Assembly: GCA_902494765.1 (NCBI GenBank)
Contig: CABUUK010000033.1
Span: forward strand, 1-27,291
Direction: 5' to 3'
DNA: 27,291 nt
DNA from: an uncultured Collinsella sp.
GTDB lineage: Bacteria; Actinomycetota; Coriobacteriia; Coriobacteriales; Coriobacteriaceae
A model generated the notes under the pieces. It saw nothing but the letters and a program-made list of their open reading frames with translations, did not search any database and had not been told where the DNA came from. Both the position numbers and the translations under genes were made by a program. Shown here in pieces: positions 6,669-14,214 of this stretch (the first letter of the stretch is position 1; every line of letters starts with the position of its first letter).

Positions 6669-8039
6669 ATGCGCAGATCAATCGAATCCGTTATCGAATC
6701 ATGGGCGACAAAGGACGCGTCGCGCCCCCTCCTCATCCGTGGTGCGCGACGCGTAGGCAAAACGTACGTTGCCGAGGAAATCGGCAGACGAATCGCCGGC
6801 GATGCGTTTGTCAAACTCGACTTTCAGACCGATCTTGAGCTGATCGCTCCGCTGTTCGACTGTCCCACCGACGACGTTAACGCCATCGTGGCGCGAATCT
6901 CAGACTATAAACGCACCCCCATTCGCAAAGAAACCGCCTTCATCCTGTTTGACGAGGTGCAGCTCTGCGAACGGGCGCTCAACTCGCTTCGCTTTTTTTC
7001 GGGTTCGGGCTGGCGCATATGCGCGACCGGCAGTCAGCTCGGCGTCGCCACGCGCAAGCGCAAGTTGCCTTTTCCCAGCGGCGTTCGTCAAGAGACCATG
7101 CATCCTATGTCGTTCGAGGAGTTTCTCTGGGCGCTCGACGAGGAGCAGATGGCCAATGCCATTCGTACCCACGCCGGCACGCTCGAGACCTACGCCGCGC
7201 ACCAAGCCGCGCTCAGCCTGTTTCATCGATACCAGATCGTGGGCGGCATGCCCGCCGCCGTCAACGCATATCGCAAGACGTTATCCATCGAGGATGCGCG
7301 CGTCGAGCAGCGCGAAATCGACGAGACCTATACCGCCGATATGACCGACCCCGAAAACGGGATCAGCGGCGTGGCGGCGCGCAAGGTCTGGCGCTCCATT
7401 CCGTCCCAGCTGCTGAGATCGTCCACAAAAAAATTCAAGTACTCCGAGGTCGAACGCGGAGGCCGTCGCGCCAAGCTTATCGAGCCGCTCGACTGGCTCG
7501 AAGGCGCCGGCATCATATCGGTCAACAACCTGACCGAAGGCATCGAGCCTCCCCTCGTTCCCTTCGACGACGAAGATGGAAGTTTCTTTAAGGTCTATCT
7601 TCTCGATACCGGCCTCATGTTCTACAAACTCGGCATCAACCCGCGGCTCTGGCTCGACCTCAAAGAGGATTCCGCCATAGCGCTATCTTCCGACTTCCGA
7701 GGCGCCCTGGCGGAAAACTCGGTCATGCAAGCATTTTCGGGCAATAGCTTGCAGACGTATTACTGGGTGCCGCCGTCGTCTTGGAAGACGACCGGCGAGC
7801 TCGATTTTTTACTTCAGACCGACCGTATGGAAATTGTGCCCGTCGAAGTAAAGTCCGCACGTAACGTGCGCGCGAGAACCCTCGGGTCGTTTATGGACAA
7901 AGCCCGATCGCCATATGCCTACATTTTGTCCGAGAACAATTTTTCCCGCAGCGAAACCGATGACGGGCGCGAGCTGCGCCACCTCCCCTTGTACGCAGCG
8001 GGCTTTATTGGAGCAAACTGCCTCAAGAGCAGTCTGTAA
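6669..8039 (+). CDS. AAA ATPase with DUF4143 domain (COG1373-type)
   Basis: This 456-residue protein has an N-terminal P-loop ATPase domain and a C-terminal DUF4143 domain. Walker A is GARRVGKT (25-32) and Walker B is FILFDEVQ (91-98), followed by a sensor-like RICATGSQ segment. The C-terminal part contains GELDF followed by VPVEVKS (D379, E393, K395), the pattern of a PD-(D/E)XK nuclease-like fold. The cellular role of this common family is unknown; such proteins are often scattered as accessory genes. The ATG at 6669 follows GGAAAGG. It is preceded by a 33-bp-period array and followed 33 bp later by a phosphatase gene, possibly co-transcribed. A second family member lies at 8648-10009. Confidence 0.88.
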   Translation: MRRSIESVIESWATKDASRPLLIRGARRVGKTYVAEEIGRRIAGDAFVKLDFQTDLELIAPLFDCPTDDVNAIVARISDYKRTPIRKETAFILFDEVQLCERALNSLRFFSGSGWRICATGSQLGVATRKRKLPFPSGVRQETMHPMSFEEFLWALDEEQMANAIRTHAGTLETYAAHQAALSLFHRYQIVGGMPAAVNAYRKTLSIEDARVEQREIDETYTADMTDPENGISGVAARKVWRSIPSQLLRSSTKKFKYSEVERGGRRAKLIEPLDWLEGAGIISVNNLTEGIEPPLVPFDDEDGSFFKVYLLDTGLMFYKLGINPRLWLDLKEDSAIALSSDFRGALAENSVMQAFSGNSLQTYYWVPPSSWKTTGELDFLLQTDRMEIVPVEVKSARNVRARTLGSFMDKARSPYAYILSENNFSRSETDDGRELRHLPLYAAGFIGANCLKSSL

Positions 8040-8072
8040 GCCCTGCGCGACCGCCTAGAAAGGAAGCCGCTC

Positions 8073-8522
8073 ATGCAACGCATTCTTTTTATCTGCTATG
8101 GAAATATCTGTCGCTCGACGATGGCTGAGTCCGTGTTTACCGAGCTGGTGCGGCGCGCCGGGCGCGCGGGCGAGTTTGTCATTGACTCCGCTGCGACCTC
8201 AACTGAGGAGATCGGCAACCCGCCGCATCATGGCACGGTCGCCAAGCTGCGCGAAGTCGGGATTCCCGTCGTTGCGCACCGTGCCCGCCAGGTGCGTCGC
8301 GCGGAGTATGGCGACTGGGATCACATTGTCTATATGGATGCTGAGAACGCGCGGGGCCTGCGTCGCATCTTTGGCGACGCAGGCCCCGACGGAAAGATTA
8401 CGCGCTTGCTCGATTGGACCGAGTGTCCCGGCGACGTGGCCGACCCCTGGCACACCGGCAATTTCGATGCCACCTACCGCGATGTGCTCGCCGGTTGCAC
8501 CGCTATGCTCGAGCAGCTGTAG
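8073..8522 (+). CDS. Low-molecular-weight protein-tyrosine phosphatase
   Basis: The 149-residue product is a low-molecular-weight cysteine phosphatase, the right length for the family. The catalytic loop CYGNICRS lies at residues 8-15 (nucleophile Cys8, Arg14), and the general-acid loop is DPWH with Asp124. The family removes phosphate from protein tyrosine or similar substrates in the cytoplasm. The ATG at 8073 follows AGAAAGGAAG. Its closeness to the upstream ATPase gene allows a shared transcript, but a functional link is not evident. Confidence 0.92.
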   Translation: MQRILFICYGNICRSTMAESVFTELVRRAGRAGEFVIDSAATSTEEIGNPPHHGTVAKLREVGIPVVAHRARQVRRAEYGDWDHIVYMDAENARGLRRIFGDAGPDGKITRLLDWTECPGDVADPWHTGNFDATYRDVLAGCTAMLEQL

Positions 8523-8525
8523 GTT

Positions 8526-8550
8526 CGTGGGCGCACGAACCGCGCCCACG
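8526..8550. terminator. Hairpin in the convergent gap, possible bidirectional terminator
   Basis: CGTGGGCGC at 8526-8534 pairs with GCGCCCACG at 8542-8550 around a seven-base loop, starting four bases past the phosphatase stop. No long T-run follows. Its position between convergent genes suggests a role in 3' end formation. Confidence 0.4.
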
Positions 8551-8566
8551 GCATAAATCGAGCGTA

Positions 8567-8616
8567 GATTTTCTCCCACTTTGAGCGTTCAAGTGCGCTC
8601 TATACGGGAGAAAATC
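8567..8616. repeat. Inverted repeat in the convergent gap
   Basis: GATTTTCTCCC at 8567-8577 pairs with GGGAGAAAATC at 8606-8616. The loop itself contains CACTT...AAGTG, so a compound stem is possible. It lies between two other hairpins in the 125-bp convergent gap. Confidence 0.6.
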
Positions 8617-8626
8617 CACACTCATG

Positions 8627-8650
8627 AATGTGACAAAGGGACTGGCCCTA
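8627..8650. repeat. Truncated ACAAAGGGACTG palindrome abutting a stop codon
   Basis: The left arm AATGTGACAAAGGG (8627-8640) and a loop ACTGG are present. The right arm is reduced to CCCT and runs directly into the minus-strand stop codon of the second DUF4143 ATPase (8648-8650). Confidence 0.7.
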
Positions 8651-10009
8651 GACCGGCTTGACCTCCAGCTTAATCCCCTTGGCACAGGAGTCGCCCAAAA
8701 CATCCGAAAGGGCCCAGGTCGCATATAGAGGCAAATAGAGAACCGCTCCGTTGCGCCCAACGTTGCCTCTCGAGAAAACAATCCCGAGCCTTACGCCATA
8801 TTCAGCCGTATCAAGCACATGACCGAGCGCAGCGTGCGCGTGGTAATAGGAGCCCGATTTAACCTCGATCGGAACAGCCGTCCCATCCGGTCCATCGACC
8901 ACAAAGTCCACTTCACCGCGCTTTTTTGTCTGATAGTAGTAAAGCTGGCGATTTTGGGCAGCCAGCTGCTGGGCCACCACGTTTTCGTAAATGCCGCCCA
9001 GATTGGGCTCCTTGCTATCAAGATACGCCGCTTGGGCGACTCCAACGGGGTAGCGCGCCATCAACATGCCCGTATCCGATTGATATAGCTTGAACTGCGA
9101 TGGCCGCGCCGTCTTGAGCAGGGGCGATTTTGGCTCGGTTACGATATCGGCTTTGAGAGCAACGCCGGCATCGACAAGCCATACAAAATCTCGCTGATAC
9201 TTCTCGTAGTAAGCCTTGGGGTCAATGGAATTGAGCACGAAGCGCTTGTTTTCGCCCTCGAGCATAATAGGGAGCTGATCGTAGATGCTCTGCACCTGCA
9301 GGGCTCGCCCGTTTGCATACTTGGAGATATCCCGCCGGTACTGTTCGTTGAGCTCTGACTGTAGCCGACGAACAGAGGCAAGGTCGCCCTGCGTGTCAAG
9401 GAAACGCTGCACAACCTCCGGCATTCCGCCGACAACGGTATAGGTCCTGAAGTTTGCCATCATCGCGTCATGAATGTAATCAGGAATGGGCCTCTCGCTG
9501 ATACACGCGTCACGTATCGTTTGACGAGCCCCCTCGCTCACCCCGATTGCCCAGCAAAACTCCTCAAAATCGAGCGGGAACATCCTAAGCTCGTGGACAT
9601 ACCCCACGGGATAGGACCTGACGCCCTTGAGCTGGGTCCCGAGCATTGACCCCGAAAACGCCCAACGGCACCTCCCGTCCTCAACAAGGAACTTTGCCAT
9701 CGTCATGATGTCGGGGGCCTCTTGGACCTCATCGATAAACACGAGCGTTTTGCCTGGTGCAATCGACTTTCCCGAAAGAAGCGTCACCCTGCTGATGAAA
9801 TCATCGGCATCCCGCGCCTCGAGAAGAGCATCTTTTGCCTGGCGATTTTCCATGAGGTTAAGCTCGATGTAGGTTGCATGGTTGGCTTTGCCAAATGCGC
9901 GAATCGAATAGCTTTTGCCAATCTGGCGAGAACCCGTAATGAATAAGGCCTTTTGCTCGGCAGACTTCAGCCAACGCTCCAGCTCTGCCGCTATTTTCCT
10001 GCGCAGCAT
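8648..10009 (-). CDS. AAA ATPase with DUF4143 domain (second copy, diverged)
   Basis: This 453-residue protein has the same architecture as the one at 6669-8039 but is clearly diverged. Walker A is GSRQIGKS (26-33), Walker B lies in TLVFIDEVQEAPD, and FSGSMLG follows in the sensor region. The C-terminal DUF4143 part has GEVDF and VPIEVKS (D368, E382, K384), the nuclease-like D...ExK pattern. The ATG at 10009 is chosen over one 21 bases upstream because GAGGGGAGA precedes it at good spacing. The two ATPase genes converge on each other around the phosphatase gene. Upstream of this gene is a 33-bp-period array of different sequence from that of the first. Molecular function unknown. Confidence 0.87.
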   Translation of the reverse strand: MLRRKIAAELERWLKSAEQKALFITGSRQIGKSYSIRAFGKANHATYIELNLMENRQAKDALLEARDADDFISRVTLLSGKSIAPGKTLVFIDEVQEAPDIMTMAKFLVEDGRCRWAFSGSMLGTQLKGVRSYPVGYVHELRMFPLDFEEFCWAIGVSEGARQTIRDACISERPIPDYIHDAMMANFRTYTVVGGMPEVVQRFLDTQGDLASVRRLQSELNEQYRRDISKYANGRALQVQSIYDQLPIMLEGENKRFVLNSIDPKAYYEKYQRDFVWLVDAGVALKADIVTEPKSPLLKTARPSQFKLYQSDTGMLMARYPVGVAQAAYLDSKEPNLGGIYENVVAQQLAAQNRQLYYYQTKKRGEVDFVVDGPDGTAVPIEVKSGSYYHAHAALGHVLDTAEYGVRLGIVFSRGNVGRNGAVLYLPLYATWALSDVLGDSCAKGIKLEVKPV

Positions 10010-10034
10010 AGGCTCTCCCCTCAGCGTCATCGAA

Positions 10035-10133
10035 TGAAATGCAAAGTTTTATACGCTTGATTATCGATGAAACGCAGAATTTATAGAACTTAAAATCAAA
10101 TGAAATGCAGAGATTTGAGATTATAAGCAAAAG
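10035..10133 (-). promoter_or_regulatory. 33-bp-period repeat array upstream of the second DUF4143 ATPase
   Basis: TGAAA[TC]GCA[AG]A starts at 10035, 10068 and 10101, spaced exactly 33 bp, with AT-rich filler. Read toward the gene, the unit core is TTTCAT preceded by GCA or GCG. The array lies about 25 bp before the ATPase ATG. The period and position equal those of the array before the first DUF4143 gene, although the sequences differ apart from a shared TTTC[AG]T core. Confidence 0.72.
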
Positions 10134-10150
10134 AAGGGGCGCCACCGGCG

Positions 10151-10183
10151 AATGTGGCAAAGGGGCTGTCCCTTTGCCACATT
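10151..10183. repeat. ACAAAGGGACTG palindrome, intact copy 2 (GGCA variant)
   Basis: AATGTGGCAAAGGG (10151-10164) pairs perfectly with CCCTTTGCCACATT (10170-10183) around the loop GCTGT. Compared with the copy at 5131 one A-T pair is changed to G-C on both arms. It lies eight bases past the stop of the TIGR04076 gene and may act as its 3' hairpin. Confidence 0.85.
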
Positions 10184-10191
10184 GCGCTCGA

Positions 10192-10521
10192 CTACTCGTC
10201 AACGATCTCGGCAAGCCAGACGTTCAGTGTATCGACCTCGGGGCAGCAGAACTTTGCCGTGCCGGGCTCGTTGCCAGGCACGGTTCCGCCATAGCGCAGG
10301 ATATCGATATAGGGAAAGCCCACATGGCAGGCCATGGCGCACATCTTGCCGCGGTCTCGGTCGAAGTCAAAAACGTCGCCCGGCTTGTGACCATGGTGGC
10401 AGCGGCACGCACCCAGCTGGTCCACGCAGCTCACGCGGATACGCGGACGCTTGCCACGCGGCGCGCCGAGCGGCTTGTTATCGCCCGCAGGCTTGATGCC
10501 GCCCTCGCCAGCATTACTCAT
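10192..10521 (-). CDS. TIGR04076 family protein
   Basis: A 109-residue cysteine-rich protein matching the small TIGR04076 family: IRVSCVDQLGACRCHHGHKPGD near the middle, then a conserved CAMACHVGFPYIDILRYGG and a C-terminal CCPEVDTLNVWLAEI. The family has no established function; the spaced Cys and His residues suggest metal binding. Its ATG at 10521 overlaps the end of the pyridoxamine kinase gene by eight bases, so the two are translationally coupled. The role may therefore relate to vitamin B6 handling, but that is only positional. Confidence 0.8.
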   Translation of the reverse strand: MSNAGEGGIKPAGDNKPLGAPRGKRPRIRVSCVDQLGACRCHHGHKPGDVFDFDRDRGKMCAMACHVGFPYIDILRYGGTVPGNEPGTAKFCCPEVDTLNVWLAEIVDE

Positions 10522-11338
10522 GGTCGATCACATCCAGGCAGGCCTCGATGGGAAGGCCGGCCGATTTGTCCTCTTGGTCGGCATTGCGCTCGATAAGCTC
10601 AGCCACCACACGCATGGCATCGGCCGTCGCGCGCTGCAGACTCCAACCGCTCATCACGCGACCCATCAACACGGCCGAGAACGTATCGCCCGTGCCCGGG
10701 AAGTACACCGGGATCAGCTCAAACGGAATCTCAAAGTACTCCCCCGCCACATGATCGTAACCGACGACGGCACTCGCCCCATCGACCTTTGCACTCGTAA
10801 TGACAACCGACTTGGTGCCCAACGCGAGCATAGCGTCCACGAGCGCGCGGGCCTCATCGGCCGTAATCTCTTCGGCGATAGGCGTATCGGTGAGCAGGCA
10901 CGCCTCGGTATAGTTGGGCACCGCGTAGTCGGCGCACTCGACCAGGCTGCGCATGAGTCCGATGGTCGACTCGGGCACGCCGGCATAGAGCTTGCCGTTA
11001 TCGCCCATGATGGGGTCGACGAATACCTTGGTGCCTTTTTGCGCACGGCGGTGGCAAAAGTCCGAGATGATGCGTGTCTCTTCCTCGGTCACGATAAAGC
11101 CGGTCGAGATGGCGTCGAACTCAAAGCCGAGCTCCTCCCAGATAGCGAGGCTTTGGCGCACGTACTCGGTGGTGTCGTGGATGTAGAACTTGGGGTAGTT
11201 AAGCGTGTCGGAAACGAGCGCCGTCGGCAGGTTATGGATACGGTAGCCCATGTGCGACAGCACCGGCAGCATGGCGGAAAGCGCGACCTTGCCGTAGCCG
11301 CACATATCGTTGATCAGCAGCAGCTGAGTGTTCTTCAT
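10514..11338 (-). CDS. pdxY: Pyridoxamine/pyridoxal kinase (PfkB-like)
   Basis: The 274-residue product belongs to the PdxK/PdxY branch of ribokinase-like enzymes, which phosphorylate pyridoxal, pyridoxamine or pyridoxine in B6 salvage. Key blocks are the N-terminal INDMCGYGKVALSAMLPVLS, the metal and phosphate region VFVDPIMGDNGKLY (105-118), NYTEA (142-146) and the catalytic PGTGDTFSAVL with Asp218. The ATG at 11338 follows AGGGAGA and is preferred to an upstream in-frame start lacking such a site. The next gene overlaps its 3' end. Exact substrate preference (pdxY or pdxK type) cannot be told from sequence. Confidence 0.88.
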   Translation of the reverse strand: MKNTQLLLINDMCGYGKVALSAMLPVLSHMGYRIHNLPTALVSDTLNYPKFYIHDTTEYVRQSLAIWEELGFEFDAISTGFIVTEEETRIISDFCHRRAQKGTKVFVDPIMGDNGKLYAGVPESTIGLMRSLVECADYAVPNYTEACLLTDTPIAEEITADEARALVDAMLALGTKSVVITSAKVDGASAVVGYDHVAGEYFEIPFELIPVYFPGTGDTFSAVLMGRVMSGWSLQRATADAMRVVAELIERNADQEDKSAGLPIEACLDVIDHE

Positions 11339-11468
11339 GAGGGTCTCCCTTGCTTCGGGCGCGGCGCGGCAGCGCCACAGTGCGACTAAGTGTAGCGCAG
11401 GGAGCACGGCAGGCGGGCGCTGGTGCCGTGGAGGTCGAATTGTTGCGGAAAGGTTACGGGAAGGAAGT

Positions 11469-11524
11469 TAGTCGTTGGGGACGTTCTTAAATGACTAGTC
11501 AAACAAGAACGTCCCCAACGACTA
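11469..11524. repeat. 20-bp perfect inverted repeat with palindromic loop
   Basis: TAGTCGTTGGGGACGTTCTT (11469-11488) is matched by its exact reverse complement at 11505-11524. The 16-base spacer holds a second palindrome, TGACTAGTCA. It is one of several REP-like elements of this genome and lies in the 562-bp spacer between pdxY (minus) and the MarR gene (plus). Confidence 0.85.
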
Positions 11525-11569
11525 CCGAAGCGGACCGTGGCGGAATCACAGGTTGAGGACGGACAGCGA

Positions 11570-11801
11570 AAACGCTCCTAGGCGAGCAAGGTGGCGTGAA
11601 AGAGGAGGGCATAGGCCTTGTGGCCATGCCCGACGATTGAACGCCAGATTGCCGCTTAGGAGCGTTTGCAGCGTCGGCCGGTTACGGCGTTTGGTAAAAC
11701 GCCGTAACTATAAGGTCATGCCGCCGAAGTTGAAAGGCAGATTGCCGCTCTGGCGGGTTTGCAGCGTCGAGCCGTTACGCGGTTTGGTAAAACCGCGTAA
11801 C
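11570..11801. repeat. Structured region with a 93-bp tandem repeat and covarying hairpins
   Basis: Two units offset by exactly 93 bp share CAGATTGCCGCT, GTTTGCAGCGTCG and a terminal 28-bp palindrome (11681-11708 and 11774-11801). The palindromes read GTTACGGCGTTT-GGTA-AAACGCCGTAAC and GTTACGCGGTTT-GGTA-AAACCGCGTAAC, so the changes are compensated on both arms. Upstream, AAACGCTCCTA (11570-11580) pairs with TAGGAGCGTTT (11657-11667) and encloses a GGGCAT...ATGCCC hairpin (11607-11631). No convincing coding frame is present. It may be a noncoding RNA, a leader on the pdxY side, or a tandem mobile repeat. Confidence 0.65.
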
Positions 11802-11816
11802 CACTAGTTTGGTACC

Positions 11817-11845
11817 TTGACATTCATTTCTCATGCTCCTAGATT
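11817..11845 (+). promoter_or_regulatory. Promoter of the MarR-ABC operon
   Basis: TTGACA (11817-11822) and TAGATT (11840-11845) are separated by 17 bp, close to the housekeeping sigma consensus. The MarR ATG lies 55 bp downstream of the -10. Confidence 0.72.
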
Positions 11846-11879
11846 GGTTAGGCACAAAACAATTCCACTACCTAACTAA
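11844..11879 (+). promoter_or_regulatory. Candidate MarR operator
   Basis: TTGGTTAGG (11844-11852) and CCTAACTAA (11871-11879) form an inverted pair with one mismatch, starting within the -10 and covering the expected transcription start. That is a normal place for an autorepressor site of the MarR protein encoded just downstream. Confidence 0.55.
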
Positions 11880-11900
11880 AGAAAGGAGCAACACTAATTC

Positions 11901-12407
11901 ATGTGCGATGAACCTCTTAACCTTTGTTCGCACGAGCCCGGCGGCGACCCGCCACAGCCGGCGGATGTACCCGAAGCGGTTAGCTCGGAAGACAAACTCG
12001 CCAAGCGCATCCTGAGCGGTCTGGGCTTTTGCGGCCATTACATGCACTTTCATGGCGGAGGCGTATCCGGCAAGGCGCCCATCATCTGCCTGCTGGCCAA
12101 GCAGCCCGGCAGCGAGATGTCGCAGCAGGAACTCGGCATGCACTTTGACCTCAAGCCGGGGTCGCTTTCCGAGATCCTGTCCAAGCTCGAGGTCAACGGC
12201 CTCATTGAGCGCAGCCGTAACCCCAAGGATCGACGGCAACTCACCATTCGCCTGACCGAAACCGGCCGGGAAAACGCCCGCATCGACCAGGCCGCCCGCA
12301 TTCGCTTTAGAGAGCAGGCCTTTAGCGCCCTCACCCACGACGAGCGTGAGCAGCTCGCCGAAATGCTCGAGAAAATCCGCAAAACTTGGGAGGAACTGGA
12401 TGATTAA
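11901..12407 (+). CDS. MarR-family transcriptional regulator
   Basis: The 168-residue product has an N-terminal extension of about 30 residues followed by a MarR winged helix. The recognition region is MSQQELGMHFDLKPGSLSEILSKLEVNGLIERSRN, then the wing DRRQLTIRLTETGR and a C-terminal dimerisation helix. The family usually represses its own operon and responds to small toxic compounds. The ATG at 11901 follows GAAAGGAGC. Its end overlaps the first ABC gene (ATGATTAA), so it is the first gene of a coupled three-gene operon and probably senses the exporter's substrate. Confidence 0.9.
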   Translation: MCDEPLNLCSHEPGGDPPQPADVPEAVSSEDKLAKRILSGLGFCGHYMHFHGGGVSGKAPIICLLAKQPGSEMSQQELGMHFDLKPGSLSEILSKLEVNGLIERSRNPKDRRQLTIRLTETGRENARIDQAARIRFREQAFSALTHDEREQLAEMLEKIRKTWEELDD

Positions 12408-14214
12408 AACCCTCATGGGCAGCATCCGCGACTATATGAAAGTCACCGTTGCCACGCCGTTGCTCGTACTTGGCGAGGTGCTCTGCGAGATGCTGATTCC
12501 ATTTATCACCGCCAACCTGATCGACGCCATCAAAGACGGCGCCACCGTAGCCGAGATGCTTCCCACCGCAGGCTTTTTGGTGCTCATCGCGCTGACGTCG
12601 CTTGCTTTCGGTGCCGCTGCCGGCGTCACCTGCAGCCATGCGAGTTGCGGCTTCGCCAAGAACCTGCGTCACGACCTGTTCTACAAGATCCAGACGTTCA
12701 GCTTTGCCAACATCGATGAGTTCTCGAGCTCCTCGCTCGTCACGCGCCTGACCACCGACATCAACAACGTGCAGCAGGCCTTTATGATGATCATCCGCAT
12801 CGCCGTGCGCGCGCCGCTGGTATTGATCTTCGCCTTTACCATGGCATTTATCATGGGCGGCAGCGTTGCCATGGTCTACCTGGTCATCATTCCGCTGCTG
12901 GGCTTTGGACTGTTCTTTATCATCTTTAAGGTGCGCCCCATCTTCTCGCGCGTGTTCCACAAGTACGATGCCCTTAACGAGTCCGTCGAGGAAAACGTCA
13001 CCGGCATGCGCGTGGTTAAGAGCTACGTGCGCGAAGACTTTGAGAAGGAGAAGTTCGCGACCGCCGCGCGCGACGTCCAGATGGACTTCACCCGCGCCGA
13101 GAAGCTGCTCGCCTTTAACAACCCCATGATGAATATCTGCGTCAACGGCGCATTTGTCGTCATCATCTACCTGGGATCCAAGCTCATCATCACGAGCCAG
13201 GGCACGCTGTTCGACGTGGGCCAGCTCTCCTCGATCTTTACCTATGGCTTCGCGATCCTCATGAGCCTGATGCAGCTGTCGATGATCTTTGTCATGGTGA
13301 CCATGGCCGACGAATCGGCGCACCGCATTACCGAGGTGCTGGCCGCCGAGCCCACGATCGCCGATCCCGCCGAGCCCGTGCTCGAGGTTGCCGACGGTTC
13401 CATCGACTTTGACCACGTGAGCTTTAAGTATTCCGCGCATGCGAAGCGCCAGGCGCTCGACGATATCGACCTGCACATTAAGAGCGGCGAGACCATCGGC
13501 ATCATCGGCGGTACCGGCTCGGCCAAGTCCACGCTTGTAAACCTCATCGCCCGTCTGTACGACGCCACCGAAGGCACCGTGCGCGTGGGCGGCATGGACG
13601 TACGCGACTACGACCTGGACGCGCTGCGCCACCAAGTGGCCATGGTGCTGCAGAAAAACGTGCTGTTTAGCGGCACCATTGCCGAGAACCTGCGCTGGGG
13701 CGACCCGAACGCCACCGACGAGGAAGTCCGCGAGGCGGCACATCTGGCCTGCGCCGACGAGTTTGTCGATGGCTTCCCCAAGGGCTATGACACCTGGATC
13801 GAACAGGGCGGCTCCAATGTTTCCGGCGGTCAGAAGCAGCGCCTGTGCATTGCGCGTGCCCTGCTGCGTCGCCCCAAGATCTTAATCCTGGACGACTCCA
13901 CCAGCGCTGTCGACACCAAGACCGACGCCAAGATTCGCGCAGGGTTGGCAAGCTATCTGCCCAACACGACCAAGCTCATCATCGCCCAGCGCATCAGCTC
14001 CGTGCAGGACGCAGACCGCATCATCGTCATGGAGGGTGGCCGTATCGCGCAGATCGGCAACCATGACGAGCTGCTCAAGACGAGCGAGATCTACCGCGAG
14101 ACCTTTACCTCGCAAAACAAGATGTCTGCCGAGGGCGAAGGGGCCGTCGAGGCCGACACCGAGGCATCCGCAACACAAGCTCAGACCCAGGAAGGAGGCG
14201 AGGCACATGAGTAA
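12400..14214 (+). CDS. ABC multidrug-type exporter half-transporter, degenerate-site subunit
   Basis: The 604-residue protein has an N-terminal type I exporter membrane domain (about 1-320) and a C-terminal ATPase domain. Walker A is GGTGSAKS (370-377), with Ala in place of the usual last Gly, a variant I recall as common in this subfamily. The signature is VSGGQ. After Walker B the catalytic Glu is replaced by Asp499 (ILDDSTSAVD) and the H-loop His by Gln530 (IAQRISSV). This is the expected inactive-site half of a heterodimeric exporter, while its VSGGQ completes the active site of the partner. It starts inside the MarR stop and ends in an ATGAGTAA overlap with the partner gene. The C-tail is acidic and Ala/Gln rich. 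Substrate unknown. Confidence 0.92.
   Translation: MIKTLMGSIRDYMKVTVATPLLVLGEVLCEMLIPFITANLIDAIKDGATVAEMLPTAGFLVLIALTSLAFGAAAGVTCSHASCGFAKNLRHDLFYKIQTFSFANIDEFSSSSLVTRLTTDINNVQQAFMMIIRIAVRAPLVLIFAFTMAFIMGGSVAMVYLVIIPLLGFGLFFIIFKVRPIFSRVFHKYDALNESVEENVTGMRVVKSYVREDFEKEKFATAARDVQMDFTRAEKLLAFNNPMMNICVNGAFVVIIYLGSKLIITSQGTLFDVGQLSSIFTYGFAILMSLMQLSMIFVMVTMADESAHRITEVLAAEPTIADPAEPVLEVADGSIDFDHVSFKYSAHAKRQALDDIDLHIKSGETIGIIGGTGSAKSTLVNLIARLYDATEGTVRVGGMDVRDYDLDALRHQVAMVLQKNVLFSGTIAENLRWGDPNATDEEVREAAHLACADEFVDGFPKGYDTWIEQGGSNVSGGQKQRLCIARALLRRPKILILDDSTSAVDTKTDAKIRAGLASYLPNTTKLIIAQRISSVQDADRIIVMEGGRIAQIGNHDELLKTSEIYRETFTSQNKMSAEGEGAVEADTEASATQAQTQEGGEAHE

Noticed and set aside
12400..14214. First ABC subunit as a broken gene because of its altered Walker A, Walker B and H-loop
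   Set aside because: The changes match the normal inactive-site half of heterodimeric exporters, and the partner shows the complementary pattern.
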